A stretch of DNA of 64,000 nt from Microvirga guangxiensis (GTDB lineage Bacteria > Pseudomonadota > Alphaproteobacteria > Rhizobiales > Beijerinckiaceae). A program made the translations under genes and the position numbers. The DNA is taken from the NCBI RefSeq assembly GCF_900102135.1, contig NZ_FMVJ01000005.1, positions 398,736-462,735 on the forward strand. Reading direction: 5' to 3'. Within the stretch, counting starts at the first letter, position 1. Every line of letters starts with the position of its first letter. Positions 43,663 through 52,624 of this stretch are shown here, piece by piece. The notes under the pieces were generated by a model. It was not told the origin of the DNA. It worked only from the letters and a program-made list of their open reading frames with translations, and did not search any database.

Positions 43663-44583
43663 TCAATCGTAACGGATGCGCGGATCGATAAGCGCGTAGA
43701 GGATATCGACCACGAGGTTGAAGAGCAGGACGAAGATGGCCACCACGACGACTGTGCCCATGACGAGCGTATAGTCGCGGTTGAGTGCGCCTTCCACGAA
43801 GTAGCGTCCGATGCCGGGCAGGCCGAAAATCGTCTCGACGACGACCGAGCCGGTCAGCAGGGCCGCTGCCGCCGGACCGAGATACGACACCACCGGCAGC
43901 GCTGCGCCGCGCAGGGCATGGGTCACGATGGTGCTTGTCGGCAAGCCGAGGGAGCGCAGGGTGCGAATATGGTTCGAGCGCAAATTCTCGATCATCGCGG
44001 CACGGGTCATGCGTGCGACCACAGCGATCTGCGGCAGCGCCAGCACAATGACCGGCATGATGAGATTGCGCGGATTGCCATCGGCCCATCCACCGACCGG
44101 CAAGAGGGCCAATGCGAGGCCGAAGACGAGTTGGAGGATTGGAGCGACCACGAAGTTGGGAATGGTCAGGCCCAGTGCGCCCATGCCCGTAACGAGGTAG
44201 TCGATGGTGCTGTTCTGGCGAAGCGCGGCGATGGTGCCGAGCGTGCCTCCGACGAGAATGGCGAAGGAGAGGGCCAGTGCGCCGAGCGTCATGGAGACCG
44301 GCAGGCCACGGGCGAAAAGCTCCGCCACCGTGAAGTCCCGCAGGATGAAGGAGGGGCCGAAATCGCCGCGCAGGATCGCGCCGAGATAAAGCCAATACTG
44401 CTCGATGAGAGGCTTATCGAGCTGATAGATCTTGTTGAGGTTCTCCATCACCTTCGCTTCAAGCGGGCGCTCGAGATCGAACGGGCCGCCAGGGGCGAGA
44501 CGGATCAGGAAGAACGAGATCGTGACGATGATGAACAGCGTCGGGATCGCCGAGAGAAAACGCCGTAGGATAAAGGAGAGCAC
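43663..44583 (-). CDS. oppB: oligopeptide ABC transporter permease (OppB/YejB type)
   Basis: This 306-aa permease begins LSFILRRFLSAIPTLFIIVT. It has six TM helices, the family signature TLGALALSFAILVGGTLGTI and the coupling segment RSNHIRTLRSLGLPTSTIVT. The start codon is GTG at 44583 with an excellent AGGAGGAG ribosome site about 7 nt upstream. It follows oppA after 85 nt that contain a strong hairpin. Confidence 0.93.
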   Translation of the reverse strand: MLSFILRRFLSAIPTLFIIVTISFFLIRLAPGGPFDLERPLEAKVMENLNKIYQLDKPLIEQYWLYLGAILRGDFGPSFILRDFTVAELFARGLPVSMTLGALALSFAILVGGTLGTIAALRQNSTIDYLVTGMGALGLTIPNFVVAPILQLVFGLALALLPVGGWADGNPRNLIMPVIVLALPQIAVVARMTRAAMIENLRSNHIRTLRSLGLPTSTIVTHALRGAALPVVSYLGPAAAALLTGSVVVETIFGLPGIGRYFVEGALNRDYTLVMGTVVVVAIFVLLFNLVVDILYALIDPRIRYD

Positions 44584-44622
44584 AGCAGGCTCCTCCTGTT
44601 GAAACGCGATAACGGATAAAAG

Positions 44623-44655
44623 AATAGGGCGGCCTGAAGATCAGGCCGCCCTATT
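44623..44655 (-). terminator. intercistronic hairpin between oppA and oppB
   Basis: AATAGGGCGGCCTGA (44623-44637) pairs perfectly with TCAGGCCGCCCTATT (44641-44655) around a 3-nt loop, and TCTTTTAT follows in the leftward direction. A 15-bp stem after a binding-protein gene and before its permease suggests partial termination or 3'-end stabilisation of the oppA message, giving excess binding protein. Confidence 0.75.
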
Positions 44656-44668
44656 TGGGTCATTTATT

Positions 44669-46255
44669 TTATTGCGTCTTCGAGAGGAAGCGCGACGGAT
44701 AGACGCCGCGGGTGTTCTGCACGAAGCCCTGGATCTTCGGCGAGATCAGGTTGCTCTTGCCGTAGTACATGATCGGAATCCAGGGCATGTCCTTCATGAG
44801 GATGGCCTCGGCCTGCTTCATGAGATCGGCACGCTTCGTCAGATCCAGCTCCTTGGCAGCGTCGTCCAGCAGCTTGTCGAACTGCGGGTCGTTGTACTTG
44901 CCGTAGTTGAAGCCCTTGTTGTCGCTCTTTACGAGGAACAGGAAGTTATTCGGATCCGAGTAATCCGCGATCCAGCCGTAGCGGGCGATGTCGAAGTCGC
45001 CGCCGTCACGCAGGTGCGCGAAGTGCGTCTTGCCGTCCGTGTTGATGAAGGACGTCTCGATGCCTGCCTGCTTCCACTGTTCGGCGATGGCGATCACCGA
45101 GTTACGGTTGTTGTCCGTCGTGTTGTAACGGATCTCGACCTTAAGCGGCTTGCCAGGGCCGAAGCCGGCTTCCGTGAGGAGCTTCTTGGCCGCGTCCTCG
45201 CGATCGATCGGAGACTGGTCCTTGTACGACATGTAGGCAGGCTGGCCGTAATTGCCGACGCCCGGGGGCATGAACGAGTAGCCCGGCTGCATGGTCTGGC
45301 CCCAGATCTGCTCGGCGATGAACTCGCGGTCGATCAGCATGGAAAGAGCCTGACGCACCTTCACATCGTTGAAGGGTGCCTTGGAGGAGTTCACGACAAG
45401 GTACCAGGTGCCAAGATACGGACCGAGCTTGACCTGATCCTTGAAGCGCTCCTTGAGCGACTTCATCTGGTCGGCCGGAAGCTCGTCCATGCTGTCGAGT
45501 TCGCCGGCCTCATAGCGGCGCACGGCGGCAGCAAGGTCGGGGTGGGGAATGAAGTTGACGGTGTCGATCTTGACGTTCTTGGCGTCCCAGTAATTCTCGT
45601 TCTTCACGAGCTTGATGTGCGAGTTCGGAGCGAACTCGGCGAGCTTGTAGGCGCCGTTCGACACCATGTTGCCCGGCTTCACGAAGTCCTTGCCGAACTT
45701 CTCGACAGAGCCCTTATGCACCGGCAGGCTGGTCTGGTGGGTGAGCAGCTCGATGAAGTAAGGGGTCGCAGCCTCGAGGCTGATTTCGACCGTCTTGGCA
45801 TCGACCGCCTTCACGCCGAGCTCTTCAGGCTTGCCTTGGCCCTTGTTGATCTTCTCGGCATTCTTGATCGGGTACAGGATGTTCGCGTATTTCGCGCCCG
45901 TGGCCGGATCCATGATGCGGCGATAGGAATACACGAAATCCTCAGCCGTGATCGGATCGCCGTTCGACCACTTCAGGCCTTCGCGGAGCGTGAACCGGTA
46001 GGTTTTGCCGTCATCGGCGACTTCCCACTTCTCGGCTTGGCCAGGAATGGCTTCACCCTTAGCGCTGTAGGCGACGAGGCCCTCGAGAAGATCGCGCAGG
46101 ATATGAGCTTCCTGCACGGTCGATGTCTTGTGGGTATCGAGGGTCTCAGGCTCGCCTGTGTTGCCGCGATTGTAGGTGACCTGCGCGGAGGCGGCACCCA
46201 TGAGGGCTGCCGTAGCGACGGCGGCCAGCGCCGTGCGTTTGATCCATGATGACAT
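44669..46255 (-). CDS. oppA: oligopeptide ABC transporter substrate-binding protein (OppA type)
   Basis: This 528-aa SBP family 5 protein has a signal peptide ending MGAASAQ (about residue 25). Conserved segments are NTGEPETLDTHKTSTVQEAH, RFTLREGLKWSNGDPITAED, VRQALSMLIDREFIAEQIWG and RYGWIADYSDPNNFLFLVKS, typical of OppA/MppA. It captures peptides in the periplasm and could include murein tripeptide, given a dipeptide epimerase gene elsewhere in the window. It is the first gene of the operon, with a weak ribosome site (AGGGAACG). Confidence 0.93.
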   Translation of the reverse strand: MSSWIKRTALAAVATAALMGAASAQVTYNRGNTGEPETLDTHKTSTVQEAHILRDLLEGLVAYSAKGEAIPGQAEKWEVADDGKTYRFTLREGLKWSNGDPITAEDFVYSYRRIMDPATGAKYANILYPIKNAEKINKGQGKPEELGVKAVDAKTVEISLEAATPYFIELLTHQTSLPVHKGSVEKFGKDFVKPGNMVSNGAYKLAEFAPNSHIKLVKNENYWDAKNVKIDTVNFIPHPDLAAAVRRYEAGELDSMDELPADQMKSLKERFKDQVKLGPYLGTWYLVVNSSKAPFNDVKVRQALSMLIDREFIAEQIWGQTMQPGYSFMPPGVGNYGQPAYMSYKDQSPIDREDAAKKLLTEAGFGPGKPLKVEIRYNTTDNNRNSVIAIAEQWKQAGIETSFINTDGKTHFAHLRDGGDFDIARYGWIADYSDPNNFLFLVKSDNKGFNYGKYNDPQFDKLLDDAAKELDLTKRADLMKQAEAILMKDMPWIPIMYYGKSNLISPKIQGFVQNTRGVYPSRFLSKTQ

Positions 46256-46425
46256 CGGACGCGTTCCCTTTCTGATTTTATTAGGGTCTTTGAATGTCTC
46301 GGTCAGAGCCGATACGGCAGTAACCTTGTCCTATTTGTTGATCAATCAACTGTTCATGTCCAGTACCATCCGCTGGTTATTCTATAACGCATGGCTGGTA
46401 AGGCACTGGGGTGTGGAGAAAATCC

Positions 46426-46860
46426 TCAGGCGCCTGCGTCGAAAACAAGCCCGACCGCTTCGATTCCGCCTGCCGCGGCAATCTCGTCGTTATCGGACGT
46501 ATCTCCCGACACGCCAACTGAACCCATGACATGCCCATGGGCATCCTTGATCAGCACGCCCCCCGGCACGGGGACCAACTGGCCGCCTACCGCATGGGTT
46601 GCCGCGGCGATGAAATAGGGACGGTCGGTCGCCATCTTATGCAGGGCCCGGGACCCGACGCCGAGGGCTAGCGCTCCATAGGCTTTGCCCATGGCGATCT
46701 CGGCACGCTTAAGGCTCGTGCCATCCTCGGAGAGGAGGGCTTTGAGAGCGCCACGAGCGTCATAGACGACGACCGCAAGAGGCTTGAACGACTTTTCCCG
46801 AGCCGTCTTCAGGGTTGCCTCTGCGATAGTCTGGGCAAGCGTCAGTGTGAGTTCGGACAT
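46426..46860 (-). CDS. GlcG/HbpS-family protein
   Basis: This 144-aa protein of the GlcG/HbpS (DUF336, heme-degrading domain) family contains FKPLAVVVYDARGALKALLS, ALALGVGSRALHKM and GGQLVPVPGGVLIKDAHGHV, then GSVGVSGDTSDNDE, a near-ideal family match. GGAGGA lies 5 nt before the ATG. Family members bind heme or cobalamin-type ligands or occur beside small-molecule catabolic genes; the exact role here is unknown. It lies 41 nt upstream (by position) of the puuD stop codon on the same strand, so co-transcription with puuD is likely. Confidence 0.87.
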   Translation of the reverse strand: MSELTLTLAQTIAEATLKTAREKSFKPLAVVVYDARGALKALLSEDGTSLKRAEIAMGKAYGALALGVGSRALHKMATDRPYFIAAATHAVGGQLVPVPGGVLIKDAHGHVMGSVGVSGDTSDNDEIAAAGGIEAVGLVFDAGA

Positions 46861-46901
46861 AGGCTTCCTCCATAGAGTGATCGACGCAAGAAGGCGCGTT
46901 T

Positions 46902-48119
46902 TTAACGGGTGGTCGTTCCCCGGCTCGCCAACCAGGCTGCAACAGCCTTGCGCTCGTCCAAGGTCATCTCAGTGATGTTGTTCGGCGGCATAGCATGGGT
47001 CAGCACCGACTGAACCCGGATCAGCTCGGCATGGCGGGCGATCTCCTCCGGGGTATCGAGGCGTACGCCTTTAGGCGCGACCGGGATGCCCTCCCAGACA
47101 GGCTCTGCTGCATGGCACATGGAGCAGCGGGACTGAATGGTAAGGGTGGCTTCTTCGAAGGCCGCCGCAGGTTCCGGCGCTGCCGAGGCGTCCGCCAGAT
47201 TGGCGGTTCCCGGTTTGCCGATGATCGAAAGCCAGATCGCAAGTGCGATGGCGAGGGCGGCCAACCCCCAGGTCCACCAGGGCGAGCCTTTGCCCGCATG
47301 CTGGGAGTTGAAGAAGTGCCGGATGACGGCGCCGGCGATGAGAATGCAGGCGATAATGCCCACGGCATAATGCGAGGACCACGCCAGCGGATAATGATTC
47401 GAGAGCATCAGGAAGATGACGGGTAGCGTCAGGTAGTTGTTGTGCGTCGAGCGCAGCTTCGCCTCTTTCCCGAGCTTCGGATCCGGCGAGCCGCCCGCGA
47501 GCAGGGTGGCCACTACCTTCTTCTGGTTCGGGATGATGATGAAAAAGACGCTCGCCGACATCCAGGTGGCGACCATCGCACCCGTATGCAGGAAGGCTGC
47601 TCGTCCATTGAACACCTGCGTGAACGCGAAGGCGGCCAGCAGGATATAGGCGAACAGCACGAGGCCAAGCACGAGCCCGTTCTTGCCAAGGGGTGAGCGG
47701 CAGAGACCCTCATAGACGAACCAGCTCACCACGATGCCACCGATGCCGATGAGTGCGGCCTGCCAGGGTGCGAGCGCCCGCACAGCGGGGTCGATAGTGT
47801 AGAGATCGGCTTGGAGATAATAGACCCAGACGATGAGGAAGAACCCGCTGATCCAGGTGGAATAGCTCTCCCATTTGAACCAGGTGAGCTCCTTTGGCAT
47901 CTCAGGGGGCGCAACGAAGTATTTGCGCATGTTGTAGAACCCGCCGCCATGCACCTGCCAGGCCTCGCCGCCGACACCCTCGGGCAGGCCCTCCCGCTTC
48001 TTCAGGCTCAAATCCAGATGGATGAAATAGAAGGAGGAGCCGATCCAGGCGATTGCCGTGATCACATGGGTCCAGCGCAGGATCTGACTGATCCATTCGG
48101 AAATTTGCGGGTCGATCAT
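46902..48119 (-). CDS. puuD: membrane urate hydroxylase PuuD with C-terminal cytochrome c domain
   Basis: This 405-aa protein starts at the ATG at 48119 (MIDPQISEWI). About eight TM helices carry the urate oxidase N-terminal domain (RWTHVITAIAWIGSSFYFIH, HGGGFYNMRKYFVAPPEMPK, LRSTHNNYLTLPVIFLMLSN with membrane His residues). A periplasmic cytochrome c domain has CSMCH and a distal Met in THAMPPNNIT. PuuD oxidises urate to 5-hydroxyisourate and passes electrons to the respiratory chain. It diverges from uraH and the puuE-uraD fusion, which process the product. Confidence 0.93.
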   Translation of the reverse strand: MIDPQISEWISQILRWTHVITAIAWIGSSFYFIHLDLSLKKREGLPEGVGGEAWQVHGGGFYNMRKYFVAPPEMPKELTWFKWESYSTWISGFFLIVWVYYLQADLYTIDPAVRALAPWQAALIGIGGIVVSWFVYEGLCRSPLGKNGLVLGLVLFAYILLAAFAFTQVFNGRAAFLHTGAMVATWMSASVFFIIIPNQKKVVATLLAGGSPDPKLGKEAKLRSTHNNYLTLPVIFLMLSNHYPLAWSSHYAVGIIACILIAGAVIRHFFNSQHAGKGSPWWTWGLAALAIALAIWLSIIGKPGTANLADASAAPEPAAAFEEATLTIQSRCSMCHAAEPVWEGIPVAPKGVRLDTPEEIARHAELIRVQSVLTHAMPPNNITEMTLDERKAVAAWLASRGTTTR

Positions 48120-48314
48120 GCAGTCCCTTGAACTATGAAGGAAGTCTAAGCCTAGGGCGGTGCCTTCGATTGCGGAAGGCCTCCTGAAGTCCTTTTTCAA
48201 CAGGAACAGGGGGCTGCGAATCCTAGACTTTAAGATGACTTAAGCGTCGAATGCTTGACGCCGGGGCATTGGGCCCGAAAGATTCCCGTCTTCGTTTCAA
48301 GCGCGCGAGGTTCC

Positions 48315-48668
48315 ATGGGCCGCCTGTCCACCCACGTTCTGGATAACGTCAACGGCAAGCCCGCCAAGGGCGTCGCCATCGAGCTTTTCGCCGTCGAAGG
48401 CGAGAACCGTCGTTCTGTTCTCCGCACCGTCACGAATGCGGATGGGCGCACCGACGCCCCTCTGATGATCGGCGATGCATTCCGCCCCGGAACTTACGAA
48501 CTCGTGTTCGAGGCTGGCGCCTATTTCAGATCGCTCGGTACGCCGACGGCCGATCCGCCTTTTTTGGATAGCGTTCCGATCCGCTTCACCATCGCTGAGC
48601 CCGATGGTCATTACCACGTGCCGCTCCTCGTGACGCCCTGGAGCTATTCCACCTACCGAGGAAGCTGA
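48315..48668 (+). CDS. uraH: 5-hydroxyisourate hydrolase (transthyretin-like)
   Basis: This 117-aa protein starts at the ATG at 48315 (MGRLSTHVLD). It has the three family signatures: LSTHVLDNVNGKPA at the N-terminus with the catalytic His, ENRRSVLRTVTNADGR in the middle, and the C-terminal YRGS. It hydrolyses 5-hydroxyisourate to OHCU in the purine-degradation route. It is followed 4 nt later by the puuE-uraD fusion. There is no signal peptide, so it is probably cytoplasmic. Confidence 0.93.
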   Translation: MGRLSTHVLDNVNGKPAKGVAIELFAVEGENRRSVLRTVTNADGRTDAPLMIGDAFRPGTYELVFEAGAYFRSLGTPTADPPFLDSVPIRFTIAEPDGHYHVPLLVTPWSYSTYRGS

Positions 48669-48672
48669 CCCC

Positions 48673-50115
48673 ATGCCCGAGACTTCCTATCCCCGCGACC
48701 TTATCGGTTACGGACGCAATCCGCCGCATCCGCGCTGGCCGGACGATGCGCGAATCTGCGTGCAGTTCGTGATCAATTACGAGGAGGGCGGCGAGAACAA
48801 CATTCTCCACGGGGACCGCGCGTCGGAGGCGTTCCTGTCCGAGATCGTAGGGGCCCAGGCGTGGCCCGGCCAGCGTCATATGAGCATGGAATCGATCTAC
48901 GAATATGGCTCCCGCGCCGGCTTCTGGCGTCTGTGGCGCATGTTCACCGAGCGCAAGATGCCGGTCACCGTCTACGGTGTCGCGACGGCTCTCATGCGCA
49001 ATCCGGAAGCGGTGGCGGCCATGAAGGAGGCCGATTGGGAAATCGCAAGCCATGGCCTGAAATGGATCGACTATCGCGACTTCTCCGCCGAGGAGGAGAG
49101 AGCGCATATGCGGGAGGCGATCCGCATCCATACCGAAGCAACGGGGGAGCGACCGCTAGGCTGGTACACGGGGCGCACCTCCGAGCACACCAACCGTCTC
49201 GTGGCGGAGGAGGGCGGCTTCCTCTACAGCGCGGATTCCTATGCCGACGAACTGCCTTACTGGGAGTCGCACGGTGACCACATGCAGCTCATCGTGCCGT
49301 ACACGCTTGATGCCAACGACATGCGCTTTGCCACGCCGCAGGGCTTCAACTCCGGCGATCAGTTCTTCGCATATTTGAAGGACTCGTTCGATATGCTCTA
49401 CGCGGAAGGCGAGACCGCGCCGAAAATGCTCTCGATCGGACTGCACTGCCGCCTCGTGGGCCGTCCCGGACGCGCGGCTGCGCTCGCACGCTTTCTCGAT
49501 TATGTGGCCTCGTACGACGATGTTTGGATTGCGAAACGCATCGACATCGCGCGCCTCTGGATTCGCTATCATCGCCCGGCAGGCCTCAAGCCCAGCACGA
49601 TGAGCAAGGCCGTCTTCGTCGAGCTCTTCGGCGATATCTTCGAGCATTCTCCGTGGATCGCGGAGCGCGCCTACGATGCTGGTTTCACGACGGCACAGGA
49701 TACGGCGGAAGGTCTTCACGCCGCCATGGTGCACGTATTGTCCGAGGCGAAACGGGAGCAGAAGCTCGCACTCATCCGCGCGCATCCCGACCTCGCAGGA
49801 CGCTTAAAGCTCGCCGATCTCACGTCCGACTCCCGCAACGAGCAATCCTCTGCCGGTCTCGACAGCCTCACGGAATCGGAGCGTGATCGTTTCATCGAGC
49901 TCAACGACGCCTACAAGCAGAAATTCGGTTTTCCTTTCATCCTGGCGGTCAAGGGCCGCAGCAAGGATGAGATCATGGCCTCCTTCGAGCAACGATTGGA
50001 GCATGATGCCGCTACAGAGTTCGATGCGGCGGTCGTTCAGATCGAACTGATCGCACTCCTGCGTCTCAAGGATCGTCTGCCATCGCTGGCGGATGTGTTT
50101 TCGAGCCTGGCCTAG
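48673..50115 (+). CDS. puuE: bifunctional allantoinase (PuuE) - OHCU decarboxylase (UraD) fusion
   Basis: This 480-aa fusion protein has residues 1 to about 308 as the polysaccharide-deacetylase-like PuuE allantoinase (PRDLIGYGRNPPHPRWPDDA, VQFVINYEEGGENNILHGD, ASHGLKWIDYRDFSAEEE). Residues about 315-480 are UraD (FGDIFEHSPWIAERAYDAGF with the catalytic His, LALIRAHPDLAGRLK, KFGFPFILAVKGRSKDEI). Together they convert OHCU to allantoin and allantoin to allantoate. The two activities are in reverse pathway order within the chain. Such fusions are known in alphaproteobacteria. Confidence 0.93.
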   Translation: MPETSYPRDLIGYGRNPPHPRWPDDARICVQFVINYEEGGENNILHGDRASEAFLSEIVGAQAWPGQRHMSMESIYEYGSRAGFWRLWRMFTERKMPVTVYGVATALMRNPEAVAAMKEADWEIASHGLKWIDYRDFSAEEERAHMREAIRIHTEATGERPLGWYTGRTSEHTNRLVAEEGGFLYSADSYADELPYWESHGDHMQLIVPYTLDANDMRFATPQGFNSGDQFFAYLKDSFDMLYAEGETAPKMLSIGLHCRLVGRPGRAAALARFLDYVASYDDVWIAKRIDIARLWIRYHRPAGLKPSTMSKAVFVELFGDIFEHSPWIAERAYDAGFTTAQDTAEGLHAAMVHVLSEAKREQKLALIRAHPDLAGRLKLADLTSDSRNEQSSAGLDSLTESERDRFIELNDAYKQKFGFPFILAVKGRSKDEIMASFEQRLEHDAATEFDAAVVQIELIALLRLKDRLPSLADVFSSLA

Positions 50116-50194
50116 AGAGGGGAACTCTTCGCCCCAATCGCGCGTCTTCGTCTCAGCTTGGCTGAAACACCAGCCATTCTGAGAGGAGGAAGGC

Positions 50195-50641
50195 ATGGGT
50201 CTGTTCAAATTCATCAAAGAGGCTGGCGCCAAGATCTTTGGGGGCAGCGCCAATGCCGCGACGCCCGAGAAGTTGCAGCAGGAGGTTCAGGGTCACGGCT
50301 TCGACGCCAACAAGCTCGGAATCCAGGTCGAAGGGGACAAGGTAAAGCTCTCGGGTCAGGCGATGAGCCAGGAAGAGGCGGAGAAGATCATTCTCTCGCT
50401 CGGCAATACCTATGGCGTTGCCGAAGTGGATACGAGCGATCTTCAAATCCAGCAGCCCTCCGCCCCTGCAACCATGTATACGGTTCAAAAGGGCGATACG
50501 CTCTGGGAGATCGCCGAGAAGCATTACGGCAAGGGGAAGGGGGCCAAGTATACCGAGATCGTCAAGGCCAACTCTCCACCGGTCAAGGACCCCGACATGA
50601 TCCAGCCCGGCTGGGTGCTGCGTATTCCGCCGCTCGCATAG
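50195..50641 (+). CDS. BON-like plus LysM protein (Kbp/YgaU type)
   Basis: This 148-aa protein has a BON-like domain (about 25-85, with IQVEGDKVKLSGQAMSQEEA) followed by LysM (about 92-145: MYTVQKGDTLWEIAEKHYGK and MIQPGWVLRIPP). Length and layout match E. coli Kbp (YgaU), a cytoplasmic potassium-binding protein of 149 aa. There is no signal peptide. GAGGAGGAAGG precedes the ATG directly. It is a stand-alone gene between puuE-uraD and a rhodanese gene. Confidence 0.9.
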   Translation: MGLFKFIKEAGAKIFGGSANAATPEKLQQEVQGHGFDANKLGIQVEGDKVKLSGQAMSQEEAEKIILSLGNTYGVAEVDTSDLQIQQPSAPATMYTVQKGDTLWEIAEKHYGKGKGAKYTEIVKANSPPVKDPDMIQPGWVLRIPPLA

Positions 50642-50707
50642 ATCGCGTCGTTGTCATGCTCCCTGCAAATTCGATATGAGTAGGGCTTTGCAGGGAGGAT
50701 TGTTTTC

Positions 50708-51028
50708 ATGAACGCATCTACGTCGACCGTCGTCGATCTCGACCGCGAGGACATCAAGCAGGGACTCCAGAACGGGACGATCCTTCTGGTCGACGTGCGC
50801 GAACCCCATGAGTTTGCGGCAGGCCACATACCGGGCGCGGTCCCCCACCCGCTCTCGACCTTCGATCCTTCGGTGCTGCCGGAAGGCAAGCGTATCGTGT
50901 TTTCTTGCCAGGCCGGTGTTCGCTCCGTCCGCGCTATCGAATTCGCTCAGGCCGCAGGCCTCAACATCAACGAGCATTACAAAGGCGGGTTCAAGGATTG
51001 GGCTCTGGCGGGCGAGGCAGTCGAGTAG
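50708..51028 (+). CDS. single-domain rhodanese-like sulfurtransferase
   Basis: This 106-aa rhodanese domain has DVREPHEFAAGHIPGAVPHP and the active-site loop CQAGVRS (Cys near residue 74). GGGAGGA lies about 9 nt before the ATG. Such proteins move sulfane sulfur; no specific partner is visible nearby. Confidence 0.9.
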   Translation: MNASTSTVVDLDREDIKQGLQNGTILLVDVREPHEFAAGHIPGAVPHPLSTFDPSVLPEGKRIVFSCQAGVRSVRAIEFAQAAGLNINEHYKGGFKDWALAGEAVE

Positions 51029-51156
51029 AGGCCGCCCTCACGTAAATTTGTTCTAAAGTACAGTGCGCATTGTTCGGAGGATATGCCCTAATGCCAGCTT
51101 GGCGGGGACGGCGAGGGGATGAGTCGTTTGCCGCTGGATAAAACAGGGAAACCTCT

Positions 51157-51591
51157 ATGAAGCGTACGATTGTCATCGCCAGCCTTCTGGCGCTGGGTGT
51201 TACTGCGGCCATCGCGCAGAGCGACGTGGTCGAGCAGCGTCAGGACCTCATGAAGCAGATGGGGGCCCAGACCCGGCCCATCGGCGGCATGCTCCGTGGA
51301 CAGGAGCCATTCGACCTCGCCAAGGTGCAGGCTGGCCTCAAGGTCTTTGCCGATAATTCGGCGAAAGCAGCAGGGCTCTTCCCTGAGAGCTCCAAGGGCG
51401 TCGGCGACACGGAAGCGCTGCCGTCCATCTGGGAGAACAAGGCTAAGTTCGAAGGAATCATGACCAAGTTCAACCAGGACGCGAAGACTGCCATGGCGTC
51501 CATCAAGGACGAGGCAACTTTTAAGGCCGAGATGCCCAAGGTCATGCAGAATTGCGGCGCCTGCCACAATGACTTCCGTAAGAAGAGCTAA
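51157..51591 (+). CDS. cytochrome c' family protein
   Basis: This 144-aa protein has a signal peptide (1-20, ending TAAIAQ) and a four-helix bundle of the cytochrome c-prime type. The heme site CGACH lies near the C-terminus (NCGACHNDFRKKS). The helix-1 segment QRQDLMKQMGAQTRPIGGML is typical. These periplasmic cytochromes bind NO or act in electron transfer. It is followed by a hairpin and then a diheme cytochrome c on the same strand. Confidence 0.92.
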   Translation: MKRTIVIASLLALGVTAAIAQSDVVEQRQDLMKQMGAQTRPIGGMLRGQEPFDLAKVQAGLKVFADNSAKAAGLFPESSKGVGDTEALPSIWENKAKFEGIMTKFNQDAKTAMASIKDEATFKAEMPKVMQNCGACHNDFRKKS

Positions 51592-51599
51592 ACGTTTTT

Positions 51600-51636
51600 G
51601 AGTCACCGAGCGGGCGGCTTCAAGGCCGCCTGACTC
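51600..51636 (+). terminator. hairpin between the two cytochrome genes
   Basis: An inner stem GGCGGC/GCCGCC (51613-51618/51625-51630) is nested in an outer GAGTCA/TGACTC pair (51600-51605/51631-51636). No clear T-run follows, so it may stabilise the upstream message or terminate weakly. Confidence 0.4.
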
Positions 51637-51651
51637 AGTTTGGAAAGATCG

Positions 51652-52602
51652 ATGCGTAAAGCGGTTGTGAGCTTAGGTTTTCTGGTCGTGGTAGCCTTGG
51701 TGGGCTTCCTGGCGCTCACATCGCCTTCAGCCTATCGACTGCTCCGAAGCGATTCATCGATTGGCCTCTCGACACCTGCGGAGCCCAATCTCCCTCCCAA
51801 CCCGGAAAACGGACGCGTGATGTTTTTCGCGGGAGGTTGCACCTCCTGCCACGCGACACCCAATCAGGACGACAAGCTGCGCCTTGGTGGAGGCTATGCC
51901 CTCAAGTCGCCCTTTGGCACATTTCATGTTCCCAATATCTCACCGCATCAGAGGGATGGCATCGGATCCTGGAGCACCAGCGATTTCATCCGCGCCATGC
52001 GGGAGGGCGTCTCACCGGACGGGCGGCATTATTATCCTTCATTCCCCTATGCCTCCTATCAGCGCATGAGCCGCGAGGATCTGGCCGATCTTTTCGCGTT
52101 CATGAAGACGCTACCAGCCGTCGAGGGGAAAGCGCCCGATCACGAACTGCCGTTCCCCTTCAACATCCGTCGCGGCGTGGGCTTGTGGAAGCTCGCTTTC
52201 CTTGACGGCCACAGCTTCACGCCCGATTCCTCGAAATCCGCAAGTTGGAACAGGGGAGCCTATCTCGTGAATGGGCCCGGCCATTGTGCCGAATGCCACA
52301 GCGAGCGCAATTTCGCGGGAGCCATCATCGAGGACCGCCGCTTCGCAGGCGGGCCCGACCCTGAAGGTCGGGGTGCGGTGCCGAACATTACGCCTCATCG
52401 CACCGGCATCGGCGGCTGGACTGAAGCCGATCTCGTAACTTTGCTTACGACAGGCGAAACGCCGAACTTCGACACGGTCGGCGGACCGATGGGCTCGGTC
52501 GTGCGCAACACGGCGCAATTGCCGGAGGCTGACCGGCAGGCGATGGCGGAATACCTGCTGTCCCTGCCGCAAAAGCAGGGCTACGTCGCGCCGAAACCTT
52601 GA
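51652..52602 (+). CDS. membrane-anchored diheme cytochrome c
   Basis: This 316-aa protein starts at the ATG at 51652, which has GGAAAG 5 nt upstream. An N-terminal uncleaved signal anchor (about 3-24) precedes two cytochrome c domains: CTSCH at 63-67 and CAECH at 212-216. Each has a matching segment PNISPHQRDGIGSW or PNITPHRTGIGGWTEAD. This repeat is typical of diheme subunits serving quinoprotein or molybdenum/flavin dehydrogenases. No dehydrogenase lies next to it, so the electron donor is unknown. Confidence 0.9.
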   Translation: MRKAVVSLGFLVVVALVGFLALTSPSAYRLLRSDSSIGLSTPAEPNLPPNPENGRVMFFAGGCTSCHATPNQDDKLRLGGGYALKSPFGTFHVPNISPHQRDGIGSWSTSDFIRAMREGVSPDGRHYYPSFPYASYQRMSREDLADLFAFMKTLPAVEGKAPDHELPFPFNIRRGVGLWKLAFLDGHSFTPDSSKSASWNRGAYLVNGPGHCAECHSERNFAGAIIEDRRFAGGPDPEGRGAVPNITPHRTGIGGWTEADLVTLLTTGETPNFDTVGGPMGSVVRNTAQLPEADRQAMAEYLLSLPQKQGYVAPKP

Positions 52603-52624
52603 AGGGGGATCGAGGCTGGAGGCC

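Noticed and set aside
43655-44395. N-terminal extension of the oppC frame
   Set aside because: The extension is oppB read in another frame and lacks permease features; the ATG at 43654 has a good ribosome site.
44672-46249. 525-codon plus-strand open frame
   Set aside because: It is exactly antisense to oppA, with no recognisable domain or ribosome site.
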